Assembly (NCBI RefSeq): GCF_037949795.1
Contig: NZ_CP149933.1
Location: 372,001-436,000, forward strand
Direction of reading: 5' to 3'
DNA: 64,000 nt
DNA from: Thioclava sp. GXIMD2076
GTDB taxonomy: Bacteria; Pseudomonadota; Alphaproteobacteria; Rhodobacterales; Rhodobacteraceae
This document shows positions 8,613-17,060 of this stretch, one piece after another. The translations under genes were made by a program, and so were the position numbers. The stretch's first letter is position 1; every line of letters starts with the position of its first letter. The notes beneath the pieces were generated by a model. It was given only the letters and a program-made list of their open reading frames with translations. It made no database searches and had not been told where the DNA came from.

Positions 8613-9360
8613 GCCGACCGACCATATCGGGTCTCTCGCCAAGGCGCTGAAGGTGATGGAATGTTTCGGGGCCGACACACCGCGCCTTGCCATCACCGAT
8701 GTGGCCGCGCGCACGGGGTTCGACCGTGCCACTGCGCGGCGCTGCCTGCTGACGCTGCATCACGAAGGCTATGCCGATTATGACGGCAAGTTCTTCAGCC
8801 TGACACCGCGCGTCTTGCGACTGGGGATGGGGGCGTTAGCCTCGATGCCGCTGGCGCAGGTGGTGCAGCCATGGCTCGACCAGCTCTCCGACCAGATCGG
8901 GCAATCCTGTTCGGTGGCGATTCTGGACGAGACAGAGATCGTCTATCTGGCGCGGGCGGCGCAGCGGCGGGTGATGTCCATTGGGCTGATGCCCGGATCG
9001 CGGTTGCCTGCCCATTGCACCTCGATGGGGCGGGTGCTGCTGGCGGCCCTGCCCGAGGCACAGGCCCGCGCCACCCTCGACGCCTCGGACCTGACGCCGC
9101 GCAGCCCACGCAGCCTGACCGACCCCGAGGAAATATTGGGGGTGATCGCGCAGGTGCGGACGCAGGGCTATGCCACGATTGATCAGGAGGTCGAGCTGGG
9201 CCTGCGCTCGCTGGCGGTGCCGATATATGATGCGCGCGGGCGGGTGGTGGCCGCCCTCAATACCGGCTTTGCCGCGCTGCATGGTGACATGGCGGCGATT
9301 ATCAGGGAATATCTGCCCGCGCTCCAGAAGGTGCAATCGGGCCTCAGGCGGATGCTTTGA
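8602..9360 (+). CDS. IclR-family regulator of the pca genes (PcaR/PcaU-like)
   Basis: 252 residues from the ATG at 8602. An N-terminal winged helix (LAITDVAARTGFDRATARRCLLTL, about residues 29-52) is followed by the IclR effector domain with PAHCTSMGRVLLAAL and LRSLAVPIYDARGRVVAALN. It is divergent from pcaIJF and embedded in repeats that look like its own operator. Family knowledge predicts activation of pcaIJF by 3-oxoadipate or protocatechuate-type inducers. Its 3' end overlaps that of the convergent LysR gene by 17 bp. Confidence 0.87.
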   Translation: MLNKPTDHIGSLAKALKVMECFGADTPRLAITDVAARTGFDRATARRCLLTLHHEGYADYDGKFFSLTPRVLRLGMGALASMPLAQVVQPWLDQLSDQIGQSCSVAILDETEIVYLARAAQRRVMSIGLMPGSRLPAHCTSMGRVLLAALPEAQARATLDASDLTPRSPRSLTDPEEILGVIAQVRTQGYATIDQEVELGLRSLAVPIYDARGRVVAALNTGFAALHGDMAAIIREYLPALQKVQSGLRRML

Positions 9361-10246
9361 ACGGCTTGCGGGCCACGGTCTGGGCGAGGGTCACGAAATT
9401 ATGGGCATGCACGCCCTGTTCATCGATGCGGAAATTCACCGAGAGCGCGGTCTGCCGCATGGGTTCGGCGATCTTCATATAGCGCACCCCCTGACGCGGC
9501 GCCGTCGCCACCGAACCGGGCACGATACAGATCCCCTCGCCAATCGCCACAAGGCTTAACGCCGTCTGCAGGTCCATGGTGAAGCTGCGCCGCGAGGTGT
9601 CAATCTTCAACTCCGCCAACCCGTCGAGCACGAAATCGGCATAGGATGGGCGCGGAAATTCGGGATACAGAAGGAAGGTCGGGCGCTCCAGCGCGGCCAG
9701 AGACAGCGAAGGCCCCACTCCCGTATCCCAAGTATCGGGGATCGCGGCGATCAGCGGCTCGTCCATCAGTTTGCGGGTGATCAGCTCGGCATCTTTCAGC
9801 GCGGGCCGCGCAAAACCCACATCGATCTCGCGCCCGATCAACGCGCGATAGAGGCGGGCATTGTTCATCGGCAGCAGCGAGAGCGCCACATCGGGATAGG
9901 CCGCGCGGAAGCTCTTGATGATATTGGGCAATATCGAATAGGTCGCAGACCCCACGAACCCGATCCGGAGCCGCCCCTCGGCCCCCTGCCCGATCCGGCG
10001 GATCTCGAGGCACATATCGTCGAACTCGCCGAGCAGATGCCGCCCGCGATCGCGCAGCCGCACCCCCGCCTGCGTCAGCGACACCGCGTTGCGACCACGG
10101 TTGAAAAGGATCGCGCCCAGATCCTCCTCGATCTGCTTGATCTGGCGCGAGAGCGGGGGCTGCGCGAGCCCGAGCCGCTCGGCCGCACGACCGAAATGCA
10201 GTTCCTCGGCCACCGCCATGAAGTAGCGCAACTGTTTGAGATTCAT
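9344..10246 (-). CDS. LysR-family regulator, probably of aromatic ring cleavage
   Basis: 300 residues from the ATG at 10246 (MNLKQLRYFMAVAEELHFGRAAERLG). This N-terminus is typical of the CatR/BenM/ClcR branch of LysR regulators (LAQPPLSRQIKQIEEDLG recognition region), and a C-terminal effector domain follows. It lies directly downstream of the ring-cleavage dioxygenase on the same strand, separated by a terminator-like hairpin. In relatives such regulators respond to muconates and control catechol 1,2-dioxygenase genes. The target assignment is inferred from proximity. Confidence 0.83.
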   Translation of the reverse strand: MNLKQLRYFMAVAEELHFGRAAERLGLAQPPLSRQIKQIEEDLGAILFNRGRNAVSLTQAGVRLRDRGRHLLGEFDDMCLEIRRIGQGAEGRLRIGFVGSATYSILPNIIKSFRAAYPDVALSLLPMNNARLYRALIGREIDVGFARPALKDAELITRKLMDEPLIAAIPDTWDTGVGPSLSLAALERPTFLLYPEFPRPSYADFVLDGLAELKIDTSRRSFTMDLQTALSLVAIGEGICIVPGSVATAPRQGVRYMKIAEPMRQTALSVNFRIDEQGVHAHNFVTLAQTVARKPFKASA

Positions 10247-10280
10247 CCACCCTCTCCCTGCCCCGCAGTTAACCCCACGC

Positions 10281-10309
10281 AAAACCCCGCCGCAAGAGGC
10301 GCGGCGGGG
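10281..10309 (-). terminator. Rho-independent terminator after the dioxygenase gene
   Basis: On the minus strand CCCCGCCGC, a 7-base loop and GCGGCGGGG are followed by TTTT. It sits between the dioxygenase stop and the LysR start, so LysR probably has its own promoter or depends on read-through. Confidence 0.8.
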
Positions 10310-10352
10310 TGCAGGTGCCTCCTTGCGAGGCTTTGGCGTCGTGGGAGGACGC

Positions 10353-11231
10353 TTATTCTGCCGCCAGCGCGGTTTCTTTGGCCGCGCGGGTCAGGACGAA
10401 ATCGAAATTGACATAGAGGTCCTGATCGATCCCCTCGGGTGCCGGTTTGAAATCGGCGATCAGGCTCTGTTTGACCGCAAAGACCGAGTCCTCCTCGAGG
10501 TAGTCCGACGAGCTGTCGAAGACCTGACTGATGAAGGGGCGATACCCCTCTTTGGCGATCATGAAATGGATGTGACCGGGGCGGAAAGGATGGTGGCCCA
10601 TCGCGCGGATCAGCTCGCCTGCCGACTCGTCATTGGGGATCGGATAGGGCACAGGGCGCAGCGCACGGAAGGCAAAATGGCCCTTCTCGTCGGTGATGAA
10701 ACGCCCGCGCAGGTTATATTCGGGCTGGTTCGAGTCGTGGTTCTCGTAAAGGCCGTTGGGCGCGTCTTCCCAGACATCGAGCAGCACACCTTCGAGCGGT
10801 TTGCCATCGGCATCAAGGACATGACCCTCGAAATAGACCGTCTCCTGACCCTCGAAGGCCATCTGCACGGTGGAGGCGCCTTTGGGCAGGACCGGCGGGT
10901 TCTCGCGGTAGAACGGGCCCAGGATGCAGCTGTCGGAGCCGCCCTCCTCGGTCGGGTTCGACAGCATATCGACAAGGATCTCGACGCCGAGGATATCCCC
11001 CAGAAGGATGAACTCCTGACGCTTCTCGGAGCACATCTGGCCGGTGCGGGCCAGAAACTCGCAGGTATAAAGGAACTCGTCATGCTGCAGCTTGGTCTCG
11101 CGGCAGAAATCATGCAGGTGACGCACAAGAGCGGTCATCAGCTCGCGCTGGCGGTCGGTAATCTCGCCATGCTGTCCGATAGCACTGATCACGATATCGG
11201 TCACTGTCTCAATGTTCAGATTGGTAGCCAT
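10353..11231 (-). CDS. Intradiol ring-cleavage dioxygenase (catechol/hydroxyquinol 1,2-dioxygenase)
   Basis: 292 residues, the normal length for catechol- and hydroxyquinol-type dioxygenases. The N-terminal ~110 residues match the helical dioxygenase_N dimerisation domain. The Fe(III) ligands are recognisable as Tyr in NGLYENHD, Tyr in EYNLRGRF, and two His in RPGHIHF. AGGAGG precedes the ATG. It opens an ortho-diphenol to a cis,cis-muconate or maleylacetate that would feed 3-oxoadipate into the neighbouring pcaIJF. Which diphenol is used cannot be told from sequence alone: neither muconate cycloisomerase (catechol route) nor maleylacetate reductase (hydroxyquinol route) is in the window. Confidence 0.87.
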   Translation of the reverse strand: MATNLNIETVTDIVISAIGQHGEITDRQRELMTALVRHLHDFCRETKLQHDEFLYTCEFLARTGQMCSEKRQEFILLGDILGVEILVDMLSNPTEEGGSDSCILGPFYRENPPVLPKGASTVQMAFEGQETVYFEGHVLDADGKPLEGVLLDVWEDAPNGLYENHDSNQPEYNLRGRFITDEKGHFAFRALRPVPYPIPNDESAGELIRAMGHHPFRPGHIHFMIAKEGYRPFISQVFDSSSDYLEEDSVFAVKQSLIADFKPAPEGIDQDLYVNFDFVLTRAAKETALAAE

Positions 11232-11393
11232 GTTTGGTCCTCCTCACCGTCTGACATGGGCACCTCCTCCAAGGTGCCGTTGATGGCTGATCATCACCAT
11301 CCGGCGCCCCGCCGCCAATGCCGCACGCGGTATCCGGCAATACCCTAGCGCAACATTAACCACGGCGAAGAGACAAAGTGCCTCCAGGAGAGA

Positions 11394-11427
11394 GCCGCGC
11401 GGCAGATCATGGCCTCTGCCGCGCGGC
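11394..11427 (-). terminator. Hairpin at the 3' end of the DAO operon
   Basis: GCCGCGCGGCAGA and TCTGCCGCGCGGC form a perfect 13-bp stem with an 8-base loop, three bases beyond the flavoprotein stop codon. There is no T-run, so it may act as a 3'-end stabiliser or a non-canonical terminator. Confidence 0.65.
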
Positions 11428-11429
11428 GA

Positions 11430-12722
11430 TTAGAACCGGTCGAACCGGTAGGGATGCGGGTCGACCAAGGGTGCAGCCCCTGTGACCAGATCAGCGGCGA
11501 GCTGTCCGGCTGCTGGGCCGGTGCCGAACCCGTGCCCCGAGAACCCCGTGGCCAGCACCAGCCCCGGCAGGCTTGCCACCGGCCCGATGACCGGATGACT
11601 ATCGGGCGTGATGTCCATCACCCCTGCCCAGCCCTGAGCGATCTTAGCATCCTTGAAGACCGGCCAGGCGCGGGAAAGATTGTCGAGCGCCTCGGCGTTC
11701 AGCGCGGGCAATGTCGGCGGGTCCATCACACGGGTCTTCTCGAATGGCGAGACCCGATCCATTCGCCAGCGCCGCGCCAGACGCAGATCGTCAAGGCTCT
11801 GGCGATTGAGCGTGATCCGCAACAGCCCCGCCGTGGCCTTGAGAGTGGACAGATAGCGATGGCCCAGCAACAGATGATCGAGCACCAGCGGGCAGGACAG
11901 CGCCGCGCGCTGCGTGATGACAAAGCCGCCATCGATATGTTTACGGAACGAGAAATCCGGCCCCGCGACACCGGCCTCGCTCGGCCCCTCCATCGGCTCG
12001 GTCCGGAAAGCCGAACAGATCAGCGGCAATGTCGGCAGCGAGATCCCGTGATTGCCGAGCAACCGGCGCGACCAGAGCCCGCCTGCCAGCAGCACCTGTG
12101 CGCAGGCGATCTCGCCGCGCTCGGTCATTACCCCGCTCACGCGGCCTGCCTGCGTCGTAAGCCCGCGCACAGCACAGTTTTCGACAATCACCGCGCCCTT
12201 GGCCAAGGCGGCTTTGGCGATAGCGCTGGAGGCAAGGGTCGGCTCGGCGCGCCCGTCGCTTGGCGTGGTGACGCCACCGATCCAGTTGGCCGCACCGCCC
12301 GGCACCAGTGCCGCAATCTCCCGAGGGCTCAGGAGCCGCGCGCCCAGCCCCAGCCCCGCGACCGAGGCCGCCCATGCCTCATGCGCGGCCATCTCGGCCT
12401 CGGTGCGGGCGCAAAACAGGATACCCTCCTGCCGGTAGCCGACATCCATCCCCGTGCGTGCGGGCATCTCCTGCCAGAGCCGGTCGGCGGCCAGTGCCAG
12501 CGGGATATCGGCCGCCGCGCGAGAGGTCTTGCGCACCCAGCCCAGATTGCGCGAGCTTTGCTCGCCCGCGATCCGGCCCTTTTCGAGCACGGTCACAGGG
12601 ATGCCGCGCTCGGCCAGCGTAAGGGCCGCACTCAGCCCCACGATGCCGCCGCCGATGATCACGACTTCGGTGCGCACGGGAAGCTCGGTGGAGGTCGTGA
12701 CGGGTGCGATCAGTGGCGCCAT
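11430..12722 (-). CDS. FAD-dependent oxidoreductase (D-amino-acid/amine oxidase fold)
   Basis: 430 residues of the DAO family. The N-terminal FAD-binding motif is VVIIGGGIVGLSAALTLAERG (about residues 19-40), followed by SSRNLGWVRKT. A C-terminal FAD contact lies in SHPVIGPVASLPGLVLATGFSGHG. No signal peptide is seen, so it is cytoplasmic. It is the last gene of a minus-strand operon after an APC permease, an ornithine-cyclodeaminase-like protein and a RidA-like protein. This suggests oxidative deamination of an imported amino acid or amine to an imine, keto acid or aldehyde. The substrate is unknown. Confidence 0.85.
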   Translation of the reverse strand: MAPLIAPVTTSTELPVRTEVVIIGGGIVGLSAALTLAERGIPVTVLEKGRIAGEQSSRNLGWVRKTSRAAADIPLALAADRLWQEMPARTGMDVGYRQEGILFCARTEAEMAAHEAWAASVAGLGLGARLLSPREIAALVPGGAANWIGGVTTPSDGRAEPTLASSAIAKAALAKGAVIVENCAVRGLTTQAGRVSGVMTERGEIACAQVLLAGGLWSRRLLGNHGISLPTLPLICSAFRTEPMEGPSEAGVAGPDFSFRKHIDGGFVITQRAALSCPLVLDHLLLGHRYLSTLKATAGLLRITLNRQSLDDLRLARRWRMDRVSPFEKTRVMDPPTLPALNAEALDNLSRAWPVFKDAKIAQGWAGVMDITPDSHPVIGPVASLPGLVLATGFSGHGFGTGPAAGQLAADLVTGAAPLVDPHPYRFDRF

Positions 12723-12734
12723 CGGTGCTCTCCC

Positions 12735-13157
12735 TCAGATCGCCACGGTCTTGTAGACCGTCTCGGCCTTTGCCGCCCCGCGATAGGCGGTCACCTCGAT
12801 CTCGACCTTATAGACGCTCGATCCGAGCGGCGGGCAGGTCACGGTGGTGGTCGGGTCGATGCCGCGGAATTTCTCGCCGATCAGTGTCATCACCGTCTCG
12901 GTATCCGAGGGCGTCTGGATGAAGACGCGGCTGGCAACCACATCGCCCAACTCGCTATCCACAGCTGCCAGAGCGCGTTCGATATTGGCAAAGACCTGCA
13001 GGGTCTGGCTGCCCACATCCTCGGGGATCTCCTTGGTCACGGGGTCGCGGCCCGCGGTATTGGACACGAAGATCCAGTTATCCACCGCGACGATGCGCGA
13101 ATAGCTGGCATGATCCTCGAATTTCGAGCCGGTCTTGATTTTGGTGATCTGGGTCAT
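12735..13157 (-). CDS. RidA-family protein (divergent)
   Basis: 140 residues with the YjgF/YER057c/UK114 fold: a VDNWIFVSNTAGRDP strand region, the central LQVFANIERALAAVDSELGDVVASRVFI helix-strand, and C-terminal VYKVEIEVTAYRG. RidA enzymes hydrolyse reactive enamines/imines made by PLP or flavin enzymes, which fits its place 12 bp before the flavoprotein oxidase. By my alignment the Arg that performs deamination in classical RidA (in the ARSxVEV segment) is replaced by Thr in PTTTVTCPPLG. It may therefore belong to the Rid5-7-type groups, whose activity is less clear. Confidence 0.85.
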   Translation of the reverse strand: MTQITKIKTGSKFEDHASYSRIVAVDNWIFVSNTAGRDPVTKEIPEDVGSQTLQVFANIERALAAVDSELGDVVASRVFIQTPSDTETVMTLIGEKFRGIDPTTTVTCPPLGSSVYKVEIEVTAYRGAAKAETVYKTVAI

Positions 13158-13227
13158 CTGGTGTCTCTCGGGAAAAAGGCCCCTGCGCGAATTGGCACGC
13201 AGGGGAAGTCGGGGGATTTCGGTTGGC

Positions 13228-14376
13228 TCAGCGCAGGACGGGCTCGTCCCAGAGGTTCAGCTTGGTGCCGATGCCGCGGGCGAGCGCATTGCGATAGAGC
13301 ACGGTGCCCCATGCCACATCCTCGACAGGCATGCCGCCCACCGACATCAGGATAATCTCCTCCTCGTTGCGGCGGCCATCGGCGGCGCCCGCCACGATCG
13401 CCCCCAGATCCTCGAGCGCCTCGGGCGCCATGGTGCCAGCGGCGATCATATCCATGAATTTCACGCCCACGAGCGGGATCACATTATGTGCGGGATGGGG
13501 CACCTCTTCATACCACGCCTCGTAAAGGCCGGTATTATCGAGCACCTTGCGCACATCATCGGCCTCCATTCCGGCATCGAAATTGCACGGTGCGGGCATG
13601 GCAAGGAAGGCACCGGGCTTGACCCATTCGCGCTTCACCATCGGGTAGTCATCGGGGTTGCCGACCTCGCCCGAGGCACAATAGGTGACGATATCGCTGT
13701 CACGCACCACCGCCTCGATATCGTCGACGATCCGGATATCGGTGATCTGCGGGTAGTTCTCTTTGACCCAGTCGATGAAGACATCGAGGGAGCGCTGGCC
13801 ACGGCCCTTGACCTTTACCGTGTCGATTTCGGGGCAGGCCGCGATAAAGGCCGCAAGGGTCGTGCGCGCCATCACGCCGGGGCCGAAGATGCCCACGACT
13901 TTCGAGCCCTTGCGCGCCAGATGGCGTGCGCCCACACCGGGCACAGCCCCCGTGCGATAGGCCGACAGGAGATTGGCCGACATATAGGCCAGCGGCGCGC
14001 CGGTATCGGCATCATTGAGCGTGAACATCAGGATCGAGCGCGGCAGGCCCTTGTCCTTATTGGCGATATTGGAGCCATACCATTTCACGCCCGCGGTGCA
14101 GAAGCTGCCGCCCAGATAGGCGGGCATCGCCATGAAGCGGCGGTCTGCCGTGGGTTTGGGCATGGTCTCGAAGGGCGAATTCTCGGGGAAGGTCACCATC
14201 GCGCCGTGGCTGTCGCTATTGGGGCCAGCCATGCGGTAATCGCCATGGTGGAGAAGCGCGAACATCTCTTCCATACAATCCACACAGGCGGGCATATCGG
14301 TGACGCCAGCCGCGATCATTTCGGGCTCGGACAGATAGAGGAAGTCGATCTTCGGCAGGTTGGGGAGGTCTTTCAT
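13228..14376 (-). CDS. Ornithine cyclodeaminase / mu-crystallin family protein
   Basis: 382 residues from the ATG at 14376, with AAAGGA upstream; the longer frame runs into the permease gene. A Rossmann NAD(P)-binding region is seen at VVGIFGPGVMARTTLAAF. Family blocks are AGVKWYGSNIANK and LAYMSANLLSAYRTGAVPGVG. The family includes ornithine cyclodeaminase, ketimine reductases and alanine dehydrogenases. From memory, and not certain, close homologues next to flavoprotein oxidases and RidA proteins are sometimes labelled 'tyramine oxidase subunit B'. A role as a ketimine-handling or oxidase partner in amine breakdown is inferred from the operon. Confidence 0.8.
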   Translation of the reverse strand: MKDLPNLPKIDFLYLSEPEMIAAGVTDMPACVDCMEEMFALLHHGDYRMAGPNSDSHGAMVTFPENSPFETMPKPTADRRFMAMPAYLGGSFCTAGVKWYGSNIANKDKGLPRSILMFTLNDADTGAPLAYMSANLLSAYRTGAVPGVGARHLARKGSKVVGIFGPGVMARTTLAAFIAACPEIDTVKVKGRGQRSLDVFIDWVKENYPQITDIRIVDDIEAVVRDSDIVTYCASGEVGNPDDYPMVKREWVKPGAFLAMPAPCNFDAGMEADDVRKVLDNTGLYEAWYEEVPHPAHNVIPLVGVKFMDMIAAGTMAPEALEDLGAIVAGAADGRRNEEEIILMSVGGMPVEDVAWGTVLYRNALARGIGTKLNLWDEPVLR

Positions 14377-14405
14377 AAGACAGATCCTTTCAGGAAACAC
14401 AGGGC

Positions 14406-15836
14406 TCAGTCGAAGCTGCGGCCAAGATTGGAATAGAGCGCGGGATTGCGGGCCTTGATGCCCCATGCGATCAGCGCGCCGCCCAGACCCGTGGCGATCA
14501 CAAGGAGGGGGAAGGCCAGAACGATGGCGCTCTCGCTGCCCGTCAGCATAGAGATATTGCCACTGACCAAGGCGAAGGCCGCCAGAAGTCCAAGTGTCGC
14601 CAGCACAGGCGCCACCAGCACCACCCAGACCGAACGGCGATGGGTATTGATGCGGAAGAAGCGGATCACCGAGGCCGAGACGAGGATCTGCGTGGCCAAA
14701 ATCGCCAGCACCGCAAGCCCCGCCATCCACGAGAAGACGGTCATATAGGGGTCGGCCCCGCCAATCGCGAAGGCGATCAGGATCACCGCCACCAGCCCCG
14801 CCTGCACCAGACCTGCCATATGCGGCGAGCCATGCTCGGGGTGGATATGCGCCAGCTTGCGCCAGATCAGGCTCTCGCGGGCCAGCGTGTAGAAGTAGCG
14901 GTTGAGCGTGTTATGGAAGGACAGAAGGCAGGCAAAGAGGCTGGTCAGCAGGAGAAGGTTCATCACCGTCACCGACCACGGGCCCAACAGATCCGCCGCC
15001 GCGTCGAAGTAGAACCCTTCAAGCGAGGCTTCGGCTGCCCCCCGCACCTGCGACGGCCCGTAATACTGGCTGATCGCCCATGTGGAGAAAGCGTAGAAGA
15101 GCGTGATCAGCAGGACGGCCACATAGGTGGCACGCGGAATGGTGCGCTCGGGGCGGTGGGCTTCCTCGGCAAAGATCGCAGTGGCTTCAAAGCCCACATA
15201 GGCGCCCAGCACGAAGACCATGCTCACACCCAGACCGGGGGCCAGCACCTCGGAGGGGCGGAACCCCGACAGCGTCAAGCCTTCCGGCCCGCCACCGTGG
15301 AACAGGATCGCGATATCGAGAAGCAGCAGGATCGCCAGTTCGGCCAGCATGCACGCGCCAAGGATGCGCCCAGAGATGGCGATGTTGCGGCGTCCGAAAT
15401 AGACGACGACGCCCAGCACCACCAGCGACCAGACCCACCACGGCAGCTCGATGCCATAAGGTGCGAGCGTCGCGGCCATGAAGACGGCAAAAAGCGCGTA
15501 AATCCCGATCTGGATCGCGAAATAGGCCAGAAGCGCCATCAGCGCACCGCCGACACCGGCAGCCGCGCCCATGCCTCGGGAGATATAGCTGAAAAAGCCG
15601 CCCGCGCCGGAGATGTAGGGCGTCATCGCGGTGTAGCCTACCGAGAAGACCAGATAGAGCAGCCCCGCCAGAACGAAGGCGCCGGGCACGCCGGTGCCGT
15701 TGCCAAAGGCGAAGGCGGGCGGGGTCGCCCCCACCACTGCGGTCATGGGCGCCGCTGCCGCGACGACGAAGAAAACGATATGGGCAAGTCCGATAGAATT
15801 GCCGCGGAGCCGGCTTCCGGCTGTAGCGTCAGTCAT
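14406..15836 (-). CDS. APC-superfamily amino acid/amine permease
   Basis: 476 residues with about 12 hydrophobic segments. The N-terminal LAHIVFFVVAAAAPMTAVVGATP and YISGAGGFFSYISRGMG blocks are typical of APC-type amino acid and polyamine transporters. It is the first gene of the four-gene operon with the OCD-like, RidA-like and DAO proteins, so it should import their substrate through the inner membrane. It is divergent from the AraC-type regulator at 15969, with 132 bp between the start codons. Confidence 0.87.
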   Translation of the reverse strand: MTDATAGSRLRGNSIGLAHIVFFVVAAAAPMTAVVGATPPAFAFGNGTGVPGAFVLAGLLYLVFSVGYTAMTPYISGAGGFFSYISRGMGAAAGVGGALMALLAYFAIQIGIYALFAVFMAATLAPYGIELPWWVWSLVVLGVVVYFGRRNIAISGRILGACMLAELAILLLLDIAILFHGGGPEGLTLSGFRPSEVLAPGLGVSMVFVLGAYVGFEATAIFAEEAHRPERTIPRATYVAVLLITLFYAFSTWAISQYYGPSQVRGAAEASLEGFYFDAAADLLGPWSVTVMNLLLLTSLFACLLSFHNTLNRYFYTLARESLIWRKLAHIHPEHGSPHMAGLVQAGLVAVILIAFAIGGADPYMTVFSWMAGLAVLAILATQILVSASVIRFFRINTHRRSVWVVLVAPVLATLGLLAAFALVSGNISMLTGSESAIVLAFPLLVIATGLGGALIAWGIKARNPALYSNLGRSFD

Positions 15837-15956
15837 GGTTACATCCCTGTTGTTTTATGTTGGTCTGTCTCTTGGGTGCGGGGCAGACCCCGCATCGACC
15901 ATTGCCAGCCGCGCCATAAATCCGATAATATACGTCAAATGGCGTTACAGATCGGT

Positions 15957-15971
15957 CAGGAGGAGATTTTG
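15957..15971 (+). promoter_or_regulatory. Strong RBS that decides a TTG start
   Basis: CAGGAGGAG at 15957-15965 sits 5 bases (from AGGAGG) before an in-frame TTG at 15969. The upstream in-frame ATG at 15939 has no Shine-Dalgarno. Confidence 0.6.
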
Positions 15972-16997
15972 TCAGCCCAAGCCGCGCCCTTGCCAAATCC
16001 GCTATCCATCAGGGCTATAATTCTTAAGCCGATTTTCGATATGTTTGATGGAAACATGGGCGCTTTGCGAAAACTCCTCGCGCGCCACGGCCTTGATTCG
16101 CGGGTGCTGGAGGATGGGTATGCGCCGGTTTCGCTGCAGGCCTATCTGGGTCTGTTCGAGGAGGCGGCAGAGATCCTGGGCGATCCCAATCTGGGGCTGC
16201 GGCTGGGGGCCAAGGTCCGGCCGGGCAGTTTCGGACCGATGGGGCTGCGCGCGGCGCATTGCGCCACCATCCTTCAGGGGCTCGAGAGTCTGGCACGCTA
16301 TTCGGCGGCGCTGCAGGGCGGCACGCAGGTCACGCTCGAGCAGGACGCGCCCCATGCGAGCCTTCGCTATATGATCACCGCACCACACCAGAGCCCGCAA
16401 CGGCAGGATAGCGAATTCACCCTTGCGGGGATCTGCGCGCTGATCCGGCGCGGCTATGATCTGCGCTGGCGCCCGCTGGAGGTCCATTTCAGCCATCCCG
16501 CCCCCGATCCGCCCGCGCAGATCGAACGCTGGTTCGAGGCGCCCGTCCTGTTCTCGCAACCCGCCAATATGCTGTTGATCGATATGCAGGCCGCCACCCG
16601 CGTGATGCGCGAGGAAGATCCCGATCTTCTGGATCTGATCGACCGCCATCTGGCGGGGCTGATCGAGGAGGCCGGTCGCGGGCAGAGCCTTGCCCATCAA
16701 GTCCGTGCGCTGGTCATGCTGATGCTGGGGGTAAAACCGGTCACGCTGGAAAGCGTGGCGCGCCAGCTCCAGACCTCGCCCCGCACCTTGCAGCGCAATC
16801 TGGCGGCGGAAGGCCGCTCGTTGAAAGCGATCGTGCAGGATTACCGCGAGGAACGCGCCCGTCTGCTGCTTGCCGATGGCACAACAAGCATCGAGACTAT
16901 CGCCGCAACCCTCGGCTATGCCGATGGCACCGCCTTCTGGCGCGCCTATAAGGGCTGGACGGGCCAAAGCCCCACCGCCATGAAAAGACGCCCCTAA
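15969..16997 (+). CDS. AraC-family regulator (Arabinose_bd/OruR-type)
   Basis: 342 residues if started at the TTG at 15969, which has the only good ribosome site; the ATG at 15939 would add 10 residues. The N-terminal ~190 residues match the Arabinose_bd sensor domain found in OruR/ArgR-like AraC proteins (GALRKLLARHGLDSRVLEDGYAPVSLQAY). The C-terminal double helix-turn-helix contains VTLESVARQLQTSPRTLQRNL and TSIETIAATLGYADGTAFWRAYK. It is divergent from the APC-OCD-RidA-DAO operon and 63 bp ahead of the ureohydrolase. Relatives control ornithine/arginine-type catabolism, so it probably activates one or both neighbours. Confidence 0.85.
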   Translation: MSAQAAPLPNPLSIRAIILKPIFDMFDGNMGALRKLLARHGLDSRVLEDGYAPVSLQAYLGLFEEAAEILGDPNLGLRLGAKVRPGSFGPMGLRAAHCATILQGLESLARYSAALQGGTQVTLEQDAPHASLRYMITAPHQSPQRQDSEFTLAGICALIRRGYDLRWRPLEVHFSHPAPDPPAQIERWFEAPVLFSQPANMLLIDMQAATRVMREEDPDLLDLIDRHLAGLIEEAGRGQSLAHQVRALVMLMLGVKPVTLESVARQLQTSPRTLQRNLAAEGRSLKAIVQDYREERARLLLADGTTSIETIAATLGYADGTAFWRAYKGWTGQSPTAMKRRP

Positions 16998-17060
16998 GCG
17001 CTGGCATCACCGTTCGGTACGGCCTAGGCTCGCCCTGCCGGTTGATATGCGAGGAGTCTC

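Noticed and set aside
11409..13355. 648-codon plus-strand frame
   Set aside because: It is antisense to the DAO and RidA genes, with Arg/His/Gln-rich sequence and no family pattern; a shadow of high-GC codon usage.
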